A DNA stretch of 23,387 nucleotides from Thermodesulfobacteriota bacterium. GTDB lineage: Bacteria; Desulfobacterota; DSM-4660; Desulfatiglandales; Desulfatiglandaceae. Positions 1-8,321 of the stretch are shown here, piece by piece. The position numbers and the translations under genes are program-made. The DNA lies in assembly GCA_028278625.1 (NCBI GenBank), contig JANQDY010000259.1, positions 1 to 23,387 of the forward strand, in the 5' to 3' direction. The notes below the pieces were generated by a model, which was not told the origin of the DNA, made no database searches, and worked only from the letters and a program-made list of their open reading frames with translations. Each line of letters opens with the position of its first letter. Position 1 is the stretch's first letter.

Positions 1-1
1 C

Positions 2-1048
2 GCATTGCCCCTGCCGGTTCTGGAAGAGATAAAGGCCGAACTGCTGGATTTTAAGGGGTCAGGCATGTCCATTATGGAAGTGAGCCACCGTTCCAAATGG
101 TTTGATGAGGTGATTAACGACGCTGTCGAAAGAACCAAGCGGTTGTTGGGATTGGGGGACGATTTTGAAGTGCTTTTCGTTCAGGGAGGGGCCAGCCTGC
201 AGTTTTGCATGATCCCCATGAACCTGGCCGTGAATGACCGTCCGGTGGATTACATCAATACGGGCACTTGGTCCACCAAAGCCATCAAAGAGGCCAGCAT
301 TCAAGGAAAGAACGTGCAGGTTATCGCCTCCTCCGAAGACAGGAATTTTTCCTATATTCCCAAAGAGTATCAGGTCAGCGAGGACGCCGCATACCTTCAT
401 TTCACGAGCAACAACACCATTAAAGGGACGCAATGGGCCGAATTCCCCAGTGCCGGCGACCTGCCGCTTATCTGTGACATGAGCTCCGATATCATGAGCC
501 GTCCTTTCAATGCAAAGCCCTTTGGTTTGATTTACGCCGGTGCCCAGAAGAATATCGGTCCCTCAGGCACGGCCATGGTCATCATCAGAAAGGACATGCT
601 TGAAAGAACACCGGACAATCTTCCGTCAATGCTCAAGTATACCACCTATGCCGGAAAGAACTCCATGTACAACACCCCTTCCTGCATTGTCATTTATACG
701 GTCGACCTGGTTCTGAAATGGCTCGAGGAAACCATTGGCGGCCTTGATGAGATGGAGCGTCTTAACCGGGAAAAGGGGGCCCTGATCTATGGTTTTCTTG
801 ACGGGTCCGGTTTCTACAAAGGGACTGCCGACAAAGACAGCCGTTCTTTGATGAATGTGACCTTTAGACTGCCCAGTGAAGATCTGGAGAAGAAATTCGT
901 TTCAGACGGCCTGAAGGCAGGTCTGGGCGGCTTGAAAGGGCATCGTTCCGTGGGCGGTTGCCGTGCTTCCATCTACAATGCCAGCGGATTGGATGCGGTC
1001 AAGGCCCTGATTGATTTCATGGGCGAATTTGAGAAAAAAGAAGGGTAG
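2..1048 (+). CDS. serC: Phosphoserine aminotransferase, 5'-truncated by the window edge
   Basis: This is a PLP-dependent class V aminotransferase of serine biosynthesis. It converts 3-phosphohydroxypyruvate and glutamate to phosphoserine and 2-oxoglutarate in the cytoplasm. The visible reading frame is open to the first complete codon (Ala-Leu-Pro-Leu-Pro), which matches the part of SerC just after its usual N-terminal 'FSAGPA' stretch, so only about ten residues are missing. The PLP-binding lysine lies in GAQKNIGPSG, with the Lys codon at 548-550. The phosphate-contact region GGASLQF and the substrate-side motif MEVSHRS near the N-terminus are both present, and HRSVGGCRASIYN near the end is typical of the family. 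The TTG at 5 is an internal Leu codon, not a start. The gene is 19 bp upstream of asnS on the same strand and is probably cotranscribed with it. Confidence 0.96.
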   Translation, partial: ALPLPVLEEIKAELLDFKGSGMSIMEVSHRSKWFDEVINDAVERTKRLLGLGDDFEVLFVQGGASLQFCMIPMNLAVNDRPVDYINTGTWSTKAIKEASIQGKNVQVIASSEDRNFSYIPKEYQVSEDAAYLHFTSNNTIKGTQWAEFPSAGDLPLICDMSSDIMSRPFNAKPFGLIYAGAQKNIGPSGTAMVIIRKDMLERTPDNLPSMLKYTTYAGKNSMYNTPSCIVIYTVDLVLKWLEETIGGLDEMERLNREKGALIYGFLDGSGFYKGTADKDSRSLMNVTFRLPSEDLEKKFVSDGLKAGLGGLKGHRSVGGCRASIYNASGLDAVKALIDFMGEFEKKEG

Positions 1049-1067
1049 TCTATCGGGGTGACCGGTT

Positions 1068-2459
1068 TTGCGAAGAGAAAAAATATCGGACGTTTTAAGC
1101 GCGGAAAGGATCGGCGCGCACATTAGGGTGGCCGGTTGGGTCAGAACCCGCAGGGATTCCAAGGGTGGTTTTTCATTCATTGAAATCAATGATGGTTCTT
1201 GCCTGTCGGGTCTCCAGATCATTGCGGATCAGGGGTTATCCAACTACCGAACCGATGTGCTGAAACTGCAGACCGGTTGCTCCATTGTCGCCTCAGGCAC
1301 TCTTTCAGCGTCCCAGGGGAAGGGGCAGAAGGTAGAGTTGAAAGCGGATGAAATCAGGGTCGTGGGTTGGGCGGATCCGGACGTCTATCCATTGCAGAAG
1401 AAAAGGCATTCCTTTGAATTCTTGAGGACCATCGCCCATTTAAGACCCCGGACCAACACGTTCGGGGCGGTTGCCAGGGTGCGGAATGCCGCGGCTACCG
1501 CCATTCATCAGTTCTTCCAGGACAAAGGATTTTTGTATGTGCATACCCCGATCCTGACGGGAAGTGATTGCGAAGGGGCAGGAGATATGTTTCGTGTGAC
1601 CACGTTGGACCCGGCCAAGGTCCCCGTGGAAAACGGACACGTGGATTATACCCAGGATTTTTTCGGAGGTCCCTCCCATTTAACCGTCAGCGGTCAATTA
1701 GAGGCTGAGATCTATGCCCTGGCACTGGGCGACGTCTACACCTTCGGCCCAACCTTCCGCGCGGAAAATTCCAATACGTCCAGACACCTGTCAGAGTTTT
1801 GGATGGTGGAACCGGAGATGGCCTTTTGTGATCTGGAAGGGGATGTTACGCTTGCCGTTGAATTTCTGAAACACGTTTTTGCCCATGTGCTCACCCACTG
1901 CCCCGAAGACATGGCGTTTTTTAACCGGTTCATCGACAAAACGGTGATTCATACCCTTGAAGGTCTCGTGGCCCAGGATTTCAAAATTCTCACCTACACC
2001 GAGGGGATCAAACTTCTGGAGAAGGCCAAAGAGAAATTTGAGTTTCCCGTCACTTGGGGCAGTGACATTCAGTCCGAACATGAGCGGTACCTTTGCGAAA
2101 AGGTTTTCAAAGGTCCCGTGGTGTTGATCGACTACCCGAAAGATATCAAGGCCTTTTACATGAAGATGAATGCGGATGAAAAGACGGTGCGCGCCATGGA
2201 TGTGCTGGTGCCCAAGATCGGTGAAATCATCGGGGGCAGCCAGCGGGAAGACGATTACGACATCCTTCACTCACGCATTGTCGGGATGGGCTTTGACCCC
2301 AAGGACTACTGGTGGTATCTGGAGCTTCGGAAGTTCGGTTCGGTCCCCCACGCGGGTTTTGGTCTCGGGTTTGAGCGGTTGATCCAATTCATCACGGGCC
2401 TGTCCAACATCCGGGATGTGATCCCCTTTCCAAGAACGCCGGGGAATATTTCATTTTAG
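1068..2459 (+). CDS. asnS: Asparaginyl-tRNA synthetase
   Basis: This class IIb aminoacyl-tRNA synthetase charges tRNA-Asn with asparagine using ATP. The 463-residue length is close to that of E. coli AsnS. An N-terminal OB-fold anticodon-binding domain (about residues 15-100, beginning [15 protein letters not shown]) is followed by the catalytic domain. Class II motif 2 is at about 229-250 ([21 protein letters not shown]) in two parts, and motif 3 starts at about residue 430 ([11 protein letters not shown]). The ending [13 protein letters not shown] is the characteristic AsnS C-terminus and separates it from AspRS. The start is a TTG; no in-frame ATG lies near it, and a purine-rich GGGGTG lies about 8 bases upstream. 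The stop codon lies inside the 3' end of the convergent recD2 gene, giving a 9-bp tail-to-tail overlap. Confidence 0.97.
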   Translation: MRREKISDVLSAERIGAHIRVAGWVRTRRDSKGGFSFIEINDGSCLSGLQIIADQGLSNYRTDVLKLQTGCSIVASGTLSASQGKGQKVELKADEIRVVGWADPDVYPLQKKRHSFEFLRTIAHLRPRTNTFGAVARVRNAAATAIHQFFQDKGFLYVHTPILTGSDCEGAGDMFRVTTLDPAKVPVENGHVDYTQDFFGGPSHLTVSGQLEAEIYALALGDVYTFGPTFRAENSNTSRHLSEFWMVEPEMAFCDLEGDVTLAVEFLKHVFAHVLTHCPEDMAFFNRFIDKTVIHTLEGLVAQDFKILTYTEGIKLLEKAKEKFEFPVTWGSDIQSEHERYLCEKVFKGPVVLIDYPKDIKAFYMKMNADEKTVRAMDVLVPKIGEIIGGSQREDDYDILHSRIVGMGFDPKDYWWYLELRKFGSVPHAGFGLGFERLIQFITGLSNIRDVIPFPRTPGNISF

Positions 2460-4634
2460 CCGTCTATCAAGAAGGGTATGGCGTCTGTGTGTCTTGTCGT
2501 TCCTGATCCCGATGGCCAGAGCTTTCCTGGTTCCCACGATCACCACCAGCTTTTTCCCTCGAGTGACTGCCGTATAGATCAAGTTTCGCTGCAGCAGCAT
2601 ATAATGCTGTATCAAAACGGGGATGATGACCGCCGGATATTCCGACCCCTGGGATTTGTGGACGGAAACGGCATAAGCCAGAATGATCTCGTCCAGTTCC
2701 GCAAAATCGTATGCCAGTTCACGGTCTTCAAATGAGATGATCACGTCACGGGTTTCACCGTCTACCCGAAGAATGTGCCCCATGTCGCCGTTAAATACCT
2801 CCTTGTCATAGTTGTTTTTGATCTGCATCACCTTGTCCCCGACGCGAAATACGCGGTTTCCCCGTTCAATTCCTTTGGTGCCGGCATTCAGCCGGCCCTG
2901 GAGCGCCTGATTTAGGTTCCCGGCGCCCACCACGCCCCGGTGCATGGGCGTCAGCACTTGGATGTCGTTCATGGGGTCGAGGCCGAAATAGTCGGGCAGC
3001 CGTTTTGCCGCAAGATCCAGAATCGTGCTTAGGGCCTTTTCCGGATCTTCTTCTTCGATGAAGAAAAAATCGCTTCTATGGCCCTTTGGTTGCCGAAGGG
3101 GCATCTCTCCGTTGTTGATACGGTGGGCGTTAACGATGATGCGGCTTTCCCGGGCCTGGCGAAAGATTTTGTCCAACACCACAACGGGTACGGTCCCGCT
3201 TGCAAGAATGTCCCCCAGAACATTTCCCGCGCCCACCGAGGGGAGTTGGTGAATATCCCCCACCAGGATCAGGGTGGCTTGCACGGGAACGGCTTTTAGG
3301 AGATGGTGCATGAGGATGGTGTCGATCATGGAAGCTTCATCCACGACGAGCAGATCGCAGGGGAGGGGATGTTTCTGGTCTTTTTGAAATCCCCCTTTGG
3401 CTATGCTGTACTCCAGCAGTCTGTGAAGGGTCTTGGCCTCATATCCAGTGGCCTCCGCCATGCGCTTGGCGGCGCGCCCCGTGGGCGCCGCCAGTTGAAT
3501 GTCGATCTTAAGGCGTGCAAATATGTTCAAAATAGCGTTGATGATCGTGGTCTTACCGGTCCCCGGGCCTCCCGTAATCACCAGGACTTTACTCCGGGTG
3601 GCCGTATTAACGGCCTCCGACTGTTTTTCCGCCAATTGAATGGCCAGCTTTTCTTGGACCCAAGAAACTGCCTTCTCCCCGTTGATGGACCTGGTGGCCC
3701 TGGGTTCCGTAAGGAGCTTTTTAAGACGCGCCGCAATGCCTGTTTCTGAGACATGGAATTTCTTGAGATAGACCGCCTTGTTGTTTTCAAGGAAAGTCTC
3801 TGTATCCTCATTCAGATCCTCCAGAACAATTCTCCCTGCAACCACATTAGCGGAAACGGCCCCTTTGATGGCTGCGCGGTCGATGTCCAGCAGCTCATGG
3901 CATTTCTCTATCAATGATTCGTAGGGGTAATAGACATGGCCTTCATCGGCCATTTGATGAAGAATGTAGAGCAGGCCCGCTTCGGCGCGGATGTCACAGT
4001 GCTTGTCAAAGCCCAGTTTTTCGGCAATGGTATCGGCCGTCACAAAACCGATGCCGAAAATGTCCATTGCCAGCCGGTAGGGATTTTCCTGAACCACCTG
4101 GATGGCTTGATCCCCATACTCCCTGAATATTTTGGTGGCATATCCGGAACTGACTCCGTGGCTCTGAAGGAACAGCATGACCTCCCGAATCTCTTTTTGT
4201 TCTTCCCAGGCCCTTTGGATCATGTGGATTCTTTTTTTTCCGATGCCATCTATGGCCAGGAGCTTTTCCAAGTCATTCTCAATGATGTCCAGGGTCGATT
4301 CTCCAAACTCTTTTACAATGCGTTTGGCCATGACCGGTCCGATCCCTTTGATGAGTCCGGAACCCAGATATTTCTGAATGCCGTAAATGGTTGCCGGTAC
4401 TTCTGTTTTGTATTGGGTGATTTTGAACTGCTCGCCGAATTTGGGATGTGTGGACCATTCCCCCTTGAGATCGACAATTTCCCCGGGCGTGGGCGCCATA
4501 ACATTGCCCACTGCGCATACCAGGTCCTTTTGGCCATGGACTTTGAGCTTGAGAACGCTGTACCCGTTTTCCTCATTGGTATAGGTGATTCGCTCGATCT
4601 GACCTTTGAGATAGGCGGTCGATGCCTGTTCCAA
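2451..4634 (-). CDS. recD2: ATP-dependent RecD2-type DNA helicase
   Basis: This is a superfamily 1B 5'-3' DNA helicase of the RecD2 class, which acts without RecBC in DNA repair. The 727 residues fit the family. The N-terminal region (1-90) has an OB-like pattern. Helix-hairpin-helix motifs follow ([15 protein letters not shown] at 93-107, [12 protein letters not shown] at 125-136). The motor domains show Walker A GGPGTGKT (355-362), Walker B VDEAS (431-435), motif [15 protein letters not shown] (459-470), [11 protein letters not shown] (657-667) and the final YTAVTRGKK (687-695). The long N-terminus with HhH motifs separates it from RecBCD-type RecD. The start is TTG, with GGAG six bases upstream on the minus strand; the nearby ATG is out of frame. 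It converges on asnS and overlaps its stop. Confidence 0.95.
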   Translation of the reverse strand: MEQASTAYLKGQIERITYTNEENGYSVLKLKVHGQKDLVCAVGNVMAPTPGEIVDLKGEWSTHPKFGEQFKITQYKTEVPATIYGIQKYLGSGLIKGIGPVMAKRIVKEFGESTLDIIENDLEKLLAIDGIGKKRIHMIQRAWEEQKEIREVMLFLQSHGVSSGYATKIFREYGDQAIQVVQENPYRLAMDIFGIGFVTADTIAEKLGFDKHCDIRAEAGLLYILHQMADEGHVYYPYESLIEKCHELLDIDRAAIKGAVSANVVAGRIVLEDLNEDTETFLENNKAVYLKKFHVSETGIAARLKKLLTEPRATRSINGEKAVSWVQEKLAIQLAEKQSEAVNTATRSKVLVITGGPGTGKTTIINAILNIFARLKIDIQLAAPTGRAAKRMAEATGYEAKTLHRLLEYSIAKGGFQKDQKHPLPCDLLVVDEASMIDTILMHHLLKAVPVQATLILVGDIHQLPSVGAGNVLGDILASGTVPVVVLDKIFRQARESRIIVNAHRINNGEMPLRQPKGHRSDFFFIEEEDPEKALSTILDLAAKRLPDYFGLDPMNDIQVLTPMHRGVVGAGNLNQALQGRLNAGTKGIERGNRVFRVGDKVMQIKNNYDKEVFNGDMGHILRVDGETRDVIISFEDRELAYDFAELDEIILAYAVSVHKSQGSEYPAVIIPVLIQHYMLLQRNLIYTAVTRGKKLVVIVGTRKALAIGIRNDKTHRRHTLLDRRLK

Positions 4635-4684
4635 AACATTCTCCGTTTCTCATGCACTCACATGGAGGCTGGATCAGCACCGAA

Positions 4685-4711
4685 ACTATACAAATGACGT
4701 CTTAAAGTCAA
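4685..4711 (-). promoter_or_regulatory. Putative sigma-70 promoter of recD2
   Basis: On the minus strand, TTGACT (4706-4711) and TATAGT (4685-4690) each match five of six consensus bases. The spacer is 15 bp, shorter than the usual 17. The predicted transcript would have a leader of about 45 bases before the recD2 TTG start. The spacer contains the palindrome GACGTC, which could be chance. Confidence 0.4.
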
Positions 4712-4791
4712 CGGTCCGGGGATTGGGGACGCCCGAAAGACGATATTCACAGAGGAGAGGAGGATGTCCCTATTTCAACTCTTCCATGCAA

Positions 4792-4820
4792 TTGACACAG
4801 ATCTTGAGAGATATTAAACT
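4792..4820 (+). promoter_or_regulatory. Putative sigma-70 promoter of the antitoxin gene
   Basis: A perfect TTGACA (4792-4797) is followed after exactly 17 bp by TAAACT (4815-4820), which matches four of six bases of the -10 consensus. The predicted start of transcription near 4827 leaves a leader of about 30 bases before the antitoxin ATG, with GGGGAT as a plausible ribosome site at 4845-4850. Many toxin-antitoxin operons of this class repress their own promoter, but no clear operator palindrome is seen here. Confidence 0.45.
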
Positions 4821-4855
4821 CAAGATGAACTTCAGATGCCTCTTGGGGATTTGAA

Positions 4856-5113
4856 ATGACAAAGATCATCAATACGAAAGAGTTGCGTGCCACCCTTCCC
4901 AAGATCGTGGAGAGTGTCCGTAGGGGTGAACAATTCACCGTACTTTACAGGAGCCGACCCGCTTTTCGAATTGTGCCCGTCCACGAGGCGGATTGCCCAT
5001 CCAAGCCTTTGGAAGAAGATCTCCTTTATCGTGCGGGAGCATTGGGGATATCTTCCGACGGATTGGGATCGGAAGACCACGATACGGTTCTTTATAGGGG
5101 CGATAAATCATGA
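4856..5113 (+). CDS. Phd/YefM-family antitoxin
   Basis: This 85-residue protein has the N-terminal pattern of the Phd/YefM antitoxin family: an INTKELRATLPKIVESVRRGE helix region (in two halves, residues 5-25), then FTVLYRSRPAFRIVPV (27-42), the usual beta-hairpin ending in a hydrophobic-Val-Pro. In this family the N-terminal domain dimerises and binds operator DNA, and the disordered C-terminal tail (about 45-85 here) wraps and inhibits the toxin. The stop codon overlaps the start codon of the next gene (ATGA at 5110-5113), which is the typical coupling of a toxin-antitoxin operon. The partner is a truncated PIN-domain gene, so this antitoxin may now lack a working toxin. Confidence 0.82.
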   Translation: MTKIINTKELRATLPKIVESVRRGEQFTVLYRSRPAFRIVPVHEADCPSKPLEEDLLYRAGALGISSDGLGSEDHDTVLYRGDKS

Positions 5114-5397
5114 AGCAGCTGTTTGTGGATACGGCCGGTTGGATGGCCATGGCCGACGCAAAGGACCACATGCGCGCATCCTTCCGAGATGTCCGGGACA
5201 ATTGGCTGGAGGCCGGCGGGACGTTGGTGGTTTCCAACTATGTTGTTGATGAGACGTTGATGAATGGTAACAAAAGCGATAAGACTTTTGTAGGGAAGTA
5301 TTGTGAATCATGGAACCGCAAATTAAAGATGAAATTGCCCGCCGGATTGAACGCTTTCAGAAACGGCTCAAAGACAGCGAAGTGGATGGGGCACTGA
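5110..5397 (+). pseudogene. Truncated PIN-domain (VapC-like) toxin remnant
   Basis: The first 50 or so residues read as the N-terminal half of a PIN-domain ribonuclease. LFVDTAGWMAMAD (4-16) carries the first acidic metal ligand (Asp7), and LVVSNYVVDETL (about 39-50) carries the second (Glu48). A full family member has about 130-140 residues and two further acidic ligands in the C-terminal half; none is visible. After codon 50 (about 5259) the sequence no longer resembles the family, and the open frame then overlaps the M24 peptidase gene out of frame for 88 bases. The likely history is a deletion that removed the C-terminal half and joined the remnant to the upstream region of the peptidase gene. 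A functional short PIN protein is unlikely. Confidence 0.75.
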
Positions 5398-6494
5398 TCG
5401 TTGAAAAAACCGATCTGTACTATTTTTCAGGAACCAAACAAGACGGCCATTTGTTTGTCCCCGCCCAAGGTCTTCCCGTGTTAATGGTGCGACGGGACTT
5501 TGACAGGGCCGTATCAGAGTCTCCCTTTGAGCAGATCCTGCCAATGACGGGCTTTTCCGAACTTCCGCGTCTTCTATGGGAAGCAAATATGGCGCTTCCC
5601 AAGCGGATGGGTCTCGAGATGGACGTGTTGCCGGCAAAGCGTTACTTTCATTACCGGAAGCTGTTTCCCCATACGGAAATGGTGGATGTATCCGGATCGA
5701 TTCGGGAACTCCGCATGGTCAAATCCGAGTATGAAATCGGGCGGATCAGGGAAGCCGCCAACATGGCCGACGGCATGTACGAAAAGATCCCGGAGTTCCT
5801 CAGAAGGGCTCGAACCGAACAGGAACTCTCCATCATGGTGGAATCCTATTACCGAAAAAGAGGGCATCCCGGCCTTGTTCCAACCCGGGGATTCAACTTT
5901 GACCCTGTGTACGGCCATATCATGGCCGGGGAGAGCGCGGCCATTTCCGCCGCCTCACCGGGACCCACCGGGGGGAAGGGGCTGGGGCCATTTTTCTCCA
6001 ATGGGGCGGGATGGGAGGAGATAAAACCCCATACGCCCATAATGATTGATTACGGCGCCAACCTAAACGGCTATCTCTTCGATTCGACGCGTATTTTTTC
6101 CATTGGCGACCTGAAGGCGCATCTTGTTCACGCCCATGGGGTGATGCTGGAGGTTCAGGAGACCCTCATGGGCGCAGGGGTTCCCGGGGCCATGACGGGG
6201 GACCTTTATGAAACGGCCCTTGGCATCGCCAACAGAAACGGTTTGAGCCGGGGATTCATGGGGTTTCCCAAAGGAGTCCCCTTTGTGGCCCACGGCATCG
6301 GTTTGGATTTGGACGAGTGGCCCGTTATCGGTAAGGGGGCACGAACAATCCTTCAAGAGGGAATGGTCATCGCCCTGGAGCCGAAGATGGTTTTTCCGGG
6401 GGAAGGGGTCGTGGGAATTGAAAATGCAATGCTGGTAACCAAAAAGGGCCTTGAGAAAATCAACCGTTTTCCGGACAGCATACGGGTCTGTTGA
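5310..6494 (+). CDS. M24-family metallopeptidase (Xaa-Pro aminopeptidase-like)
   Basis: This 394-residue protein has the two-domain creatinase/prolidase layout: an N-terminal creatinase-like domain (about 10-135, containing VDGALIVEKTDLYYFSGT in two parts) and a C-terminal pita-bread catalytic domain (about 145-385). All five metal ligands of the family can be placed: Asp247 in MIDYGAN, Asp258 in YLFDSTR, His328 in VAHGIGLDLDE, Glu357 in ALEPK and Glu371 in GIENAML. It is therefore expected to be an active dinuclear-metal peptidase acting on Xaa-Pro peptides. Exact specificity cannot be read, and some M24 homologues act on other substrates. There is no signal peptide, so it is cytoplasmic. 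The ATG is preceded by AGGGAAG about 11 bases upstream. Its 5' flank is joined to a truncated toxin gene. Confidence 0.9.
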   Translation: MEPQIKDEIARRIERFQKRLKDSEVDGALIVEKTDLYYFSGTKQDGHLFVPAQGLPVLMVRRDFDRAVSESPFEQILPMTGFSELPRLLWEANMALPKRMGLEMDVLPAKRYFHYRKLFPHTEMVDVSGSIRELRMVKSEYEIGRIREAANMADGMYEKIPEFLRRARTEQELSIMVESYYRKRGHPGLVPTRGFNFDPVYGHIMAGESAAISAASPGPTGGKGLGPFFSNGAGWEEIKPHTPIMIDYGANLNGYLFDSTRIFSIGDLKAHLVHAHGVMLEVQETLMGAGVPGAMTGDLYETALGIANRNGLSRGFMGFPKGVPFVAHGIGLDLDEWPVIGKGARTILQEGMVIALEPKMVFPGEGVVGIENAMLVTKKGLEKINRFPDSIRVC

Positions 6495-6516
6495 TGTATT
6501 TCGCGGTTCAGGGGTG

Positions 6517-7764
6517 CTATGAACCCATCTGCTGATTCCTTGAGGCGGTGTCTCTGGTAAAGAGATAGAGAACGGAGACCGCCATGATGATCCCTGAGCA
6601 GAGCAGGAAGGATGTGGTAAATGCTTCCGGCCCCCTTGAGGCCTGGGGATAGAGCCCCTGCATGAGTATTCCCAGCCCCTGAAGAAAGACCGCCGGTCCG
6701 ATCATGGTGAAGAAATTGATGCCGGTCATGGCGGTTCCCGCCATTTCAACGGGCATGGTCTCCTTGATATGAACATATAGGAGTATTCCGCTCGACCTGA
6801 AGAATCCAAAGCTGAAGAATAGCATCATCAAGATAAACAGCGCCGTTTCAGAAGAAAGAACCGCCATGATGATAAGGACCAGAAAATAGATGATCAGTGT
6901 GCCGAATATGACCCATTTGCGCGTTCTGAAGATTCTGTCCGACATCCATCCCCACGCCGGTCCGCCGACGATGGCTCCCACATTCATTATCAGGATGACG
7001 TTTCCCGCATTCATAACGGTGAGGCCCATGACCTCCGTGAGATAGGGTCCGGCCCAGAGGGTTTGAACCGCGGCATAAATCCCGTAACTCACGAAGGTGG
7101 TCATGGAAACGATCCAATAGGTTCGTCTCTTGAAAAGGTCCATGATTCCGGCAAATACACTGGTGGCGCTTTCCGAAGATTGGGCCGCTTTCAAACGGTC
7201 CATACCCGGCGGTGTGTCGCGAACAACCAGCCAGAGGGCGATTACCAGCACCAGATTGACGCCTGCGATGATCACAAACGCCTGACGCCATCCCGCAAGC
7301 TCAACGAGATATACCATGGGCACGGTTGCGGCCATATTGCCTAAGGTGCCGATGGAAAAGACAACGCCTGTAAGGGTTGCAAAAACGGCCGGGGTGAACC
7401 AGTTGGTCAGAAGCTTAAGGGTTCCCATGAGGTTGCACGCCATGCCGATGCCCAAAAGGATGCGCCCGATCATGCCAGCTTCCAGAGAATTGGATGCGGC
7501 AAAGATGAGAGCGCCTGCGATGCCCAACAAGGACAACCCGGTCATCATCAGCCTGGGGCCGATCCGATCGAGCAGCATGCTGATGGGGATTTGGGTGATG
7601 GCGAATGCATAGAAAAAGGCCGCGCTGACCGTTCCCAGTCCGCGGGTGTCCAGGGAAAGGTCCAGGAGCAGTTGATCCGCGATCACGGCATTGGCGGCCC
7701 GGTAGAACATGGAGAGGAAGAAGTTGGCCGATGTGATCAGAAAAATGGCCCAGCGACGGTTCAT
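6517..7764 (-). CDS. Major facilitator superfamily transporter
   Basis: This 415-residue protein is hydrophobic almost throughout, with about twelve membrane segments in two groups of six split by a hydrophilic loop around residues 180-210 (VVRDTPPGMDRLK). The loop between segments 2 and 3 holds LLDRIGPR, a recognisable form of MFS motif A (GxxxDRxGRR), and the repeat of this loop after segment 8 reads WGWMSDRIFRTRK. It is an inner-membrane secondary carrier. The substrate cannot be told from the sequence. The start ATG has AGGA five bases upstream. A hairpin terminator lies just before the gene, so it probably has its own promoter, but I see no clear one. It converges on the M24 peptidase gene with 22 bp between stop codons. 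Confidence 0.88.
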   Translation of the reverse strand: MNRRWAIFLITSANFFLSMFYRAANAVIADQLLLDLSLDTRGLGTVSAAFFYAFAITQIPISMLLDRIGPRLMMTGLSLLGIAGALIFAASNSLEAGMIGRILLGIGMACNLMGTLKLLTNWFTPAVFATLTGVVFSIGTLGNMAATVPMVYLVELAGWRQAFVIIAGVNLVLVIALWLVVRDTPPGMDRLKAAQSSESATSVFAGIMDLFKRRTYWIVSMTTFVSYGIYAAVQTLWAGPYLTEVMGLTVMNAGNVILIMNVGAIVGGPAWGWMSDRIFRTRKWVIFGTLIIYFLVLIIMAVLSSETALFILMMLFFSFGFFRSSGILLYVHIKETMPVEMAGTAMTGINFFTMIGPAVFLQGLGILMQGLYPQASRGPEAFTTSFLLCSGIIMAVSVLYLFTRDTASRNQQMGS

Positions 7765-7798
7765 GGAGTTCCTAAATCATTGGGGACGCTTCATAAAC

Positions 7799-7822
7799 AA
7801 AGGGGCCACTCATGGCCCCTTT
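7799..7822 (-). terminator. Hairpin terminator of the lipoprotein gene
   Basis: A perfect 10-bp stem, AAAGGGGCCA (7799-7808) and TGGCCCCTTT (7813-7822), encloses a 4-base loop. On the minus strand the stem is followed by TTTGTTT. It lies 38 bp after the stop of the minus-strand lipoprotein gene and before the transporter start, so it should separate the two transcripts. Confidence 0.8.
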
Positions 7823-7859
7823 CATTTGAAATGCGATAGGTTTTGCTTGGAGGATGGTT

Positions 7860-8276
7860 TCAGTACCAGGGTCCCCAGGGTCCCCACGGTCCCCACATGC
7901 CGAAATTCATGCGGGCTTCCATGTTGGCCTGTGCGGCCCAGCGGTAATCCTCGGCCATTTTTTGTTGAGTGGCCAGCTGCTGGAATTTCTGATAGGACTT
8001 CTCGCTCCCCACGTAGAGGCATTTACAAAACTCGGCATCGGCGTAATAGAAGTAGTTCTTTCCTTCATGCACCTGGGGTACCAGTTTTCGCTGGGGCAGT
8101 CCCTCTAGCGCCGTCATCTTCTCAGGGGTGTCCGCCAGTTTCATTTTAAAGCCCGAGGCGGCAAGCAATCGCTCCTTGTCCATTGAATTCTGCTTTTCAA
8201 TGGCGGCGCAGGATACAAGAAGAGCCGCTAAAACGAAGAGTGTCGCGATGAACGTTGCTTTCTTTATGGTCAACAT
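7860..8276 (-). CDS. Small hypothetical lipoprotein with GPW-repeat tail
   Basis: This 138-residue protein begins with a lipoprotein signal (basic MLTIKK, a hydrophobic stretch, and lipobox LVSC with Cys23), so the mature protein should be lipid-anchored in the envelope. The middle part contains QRKLVPQVHEGKNYFYYAD and CKCLYVG, a compact beta-like segment with a Cys-Lys-Cys motif near residue 85. It ends in an unusual MWGPWGPWGPWY tail coded by a 9-base tandem repeat. I recall similar small lipoproteins in many proteobacteria but can assign no function. AAGGAGA lies about 9 bases before the ATG. It follows the Trp/Asp-repeat gene by 45 bp on the same strand and ends in a strong terminator, so the two may form a short operon. 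Confidence 0.8.
   Translation of the reverse strand: MLTIKKATFIATLFVLAALLVSCAAIEKQNSMDKERLLAASGFKMKLADTPEKMTALEGLPQRKLVPQVHEGKNYFYYADAEFCKCLYVGSEKSYQKFQQLATQQKMAEDYRWAAQANMEARMNFGMWGPWGPWGPWY
7866..7895 (-). repeat. 9-bp tandem repeat coding Gly-Pro-Trp units
   Basis: Three copies of CCAGGGTCC (the third with one change, CCACGGTCC) are followed by a partial CCA, as read on the plus strand. On the minus strand they encode the repeated Gly-Pro-Trp tail of the lipoprotein. The length is a multiple of three, so copy-number changes would keep the frame. Confidence 0.85.
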
Positions 8277-8321
8277 ATGTCATGTCTCCTTCAAGGGGAA
8301 TCCCGGAATGATCAAACGGTT

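Noticed and set aside
4764..4817. A 17-codon frame behind an AGGAGG-rich stretch upstream of the antitoxin
   Set aside because: The purine run touches the ATG, leaving no proper spacing. The peptide has no recognisable features, and it overlaps the better-supported promoter for the antitoxin.
6505..6525. GGTTCA/TGAACC inverted repeat between the peptidase and transporter stop codons
   Set aside because: The stem is only 6 bp with a 9-base loop and no T-run on either strand, and it lies partly in the transporter's coding end. It is too weak to call a terminator.
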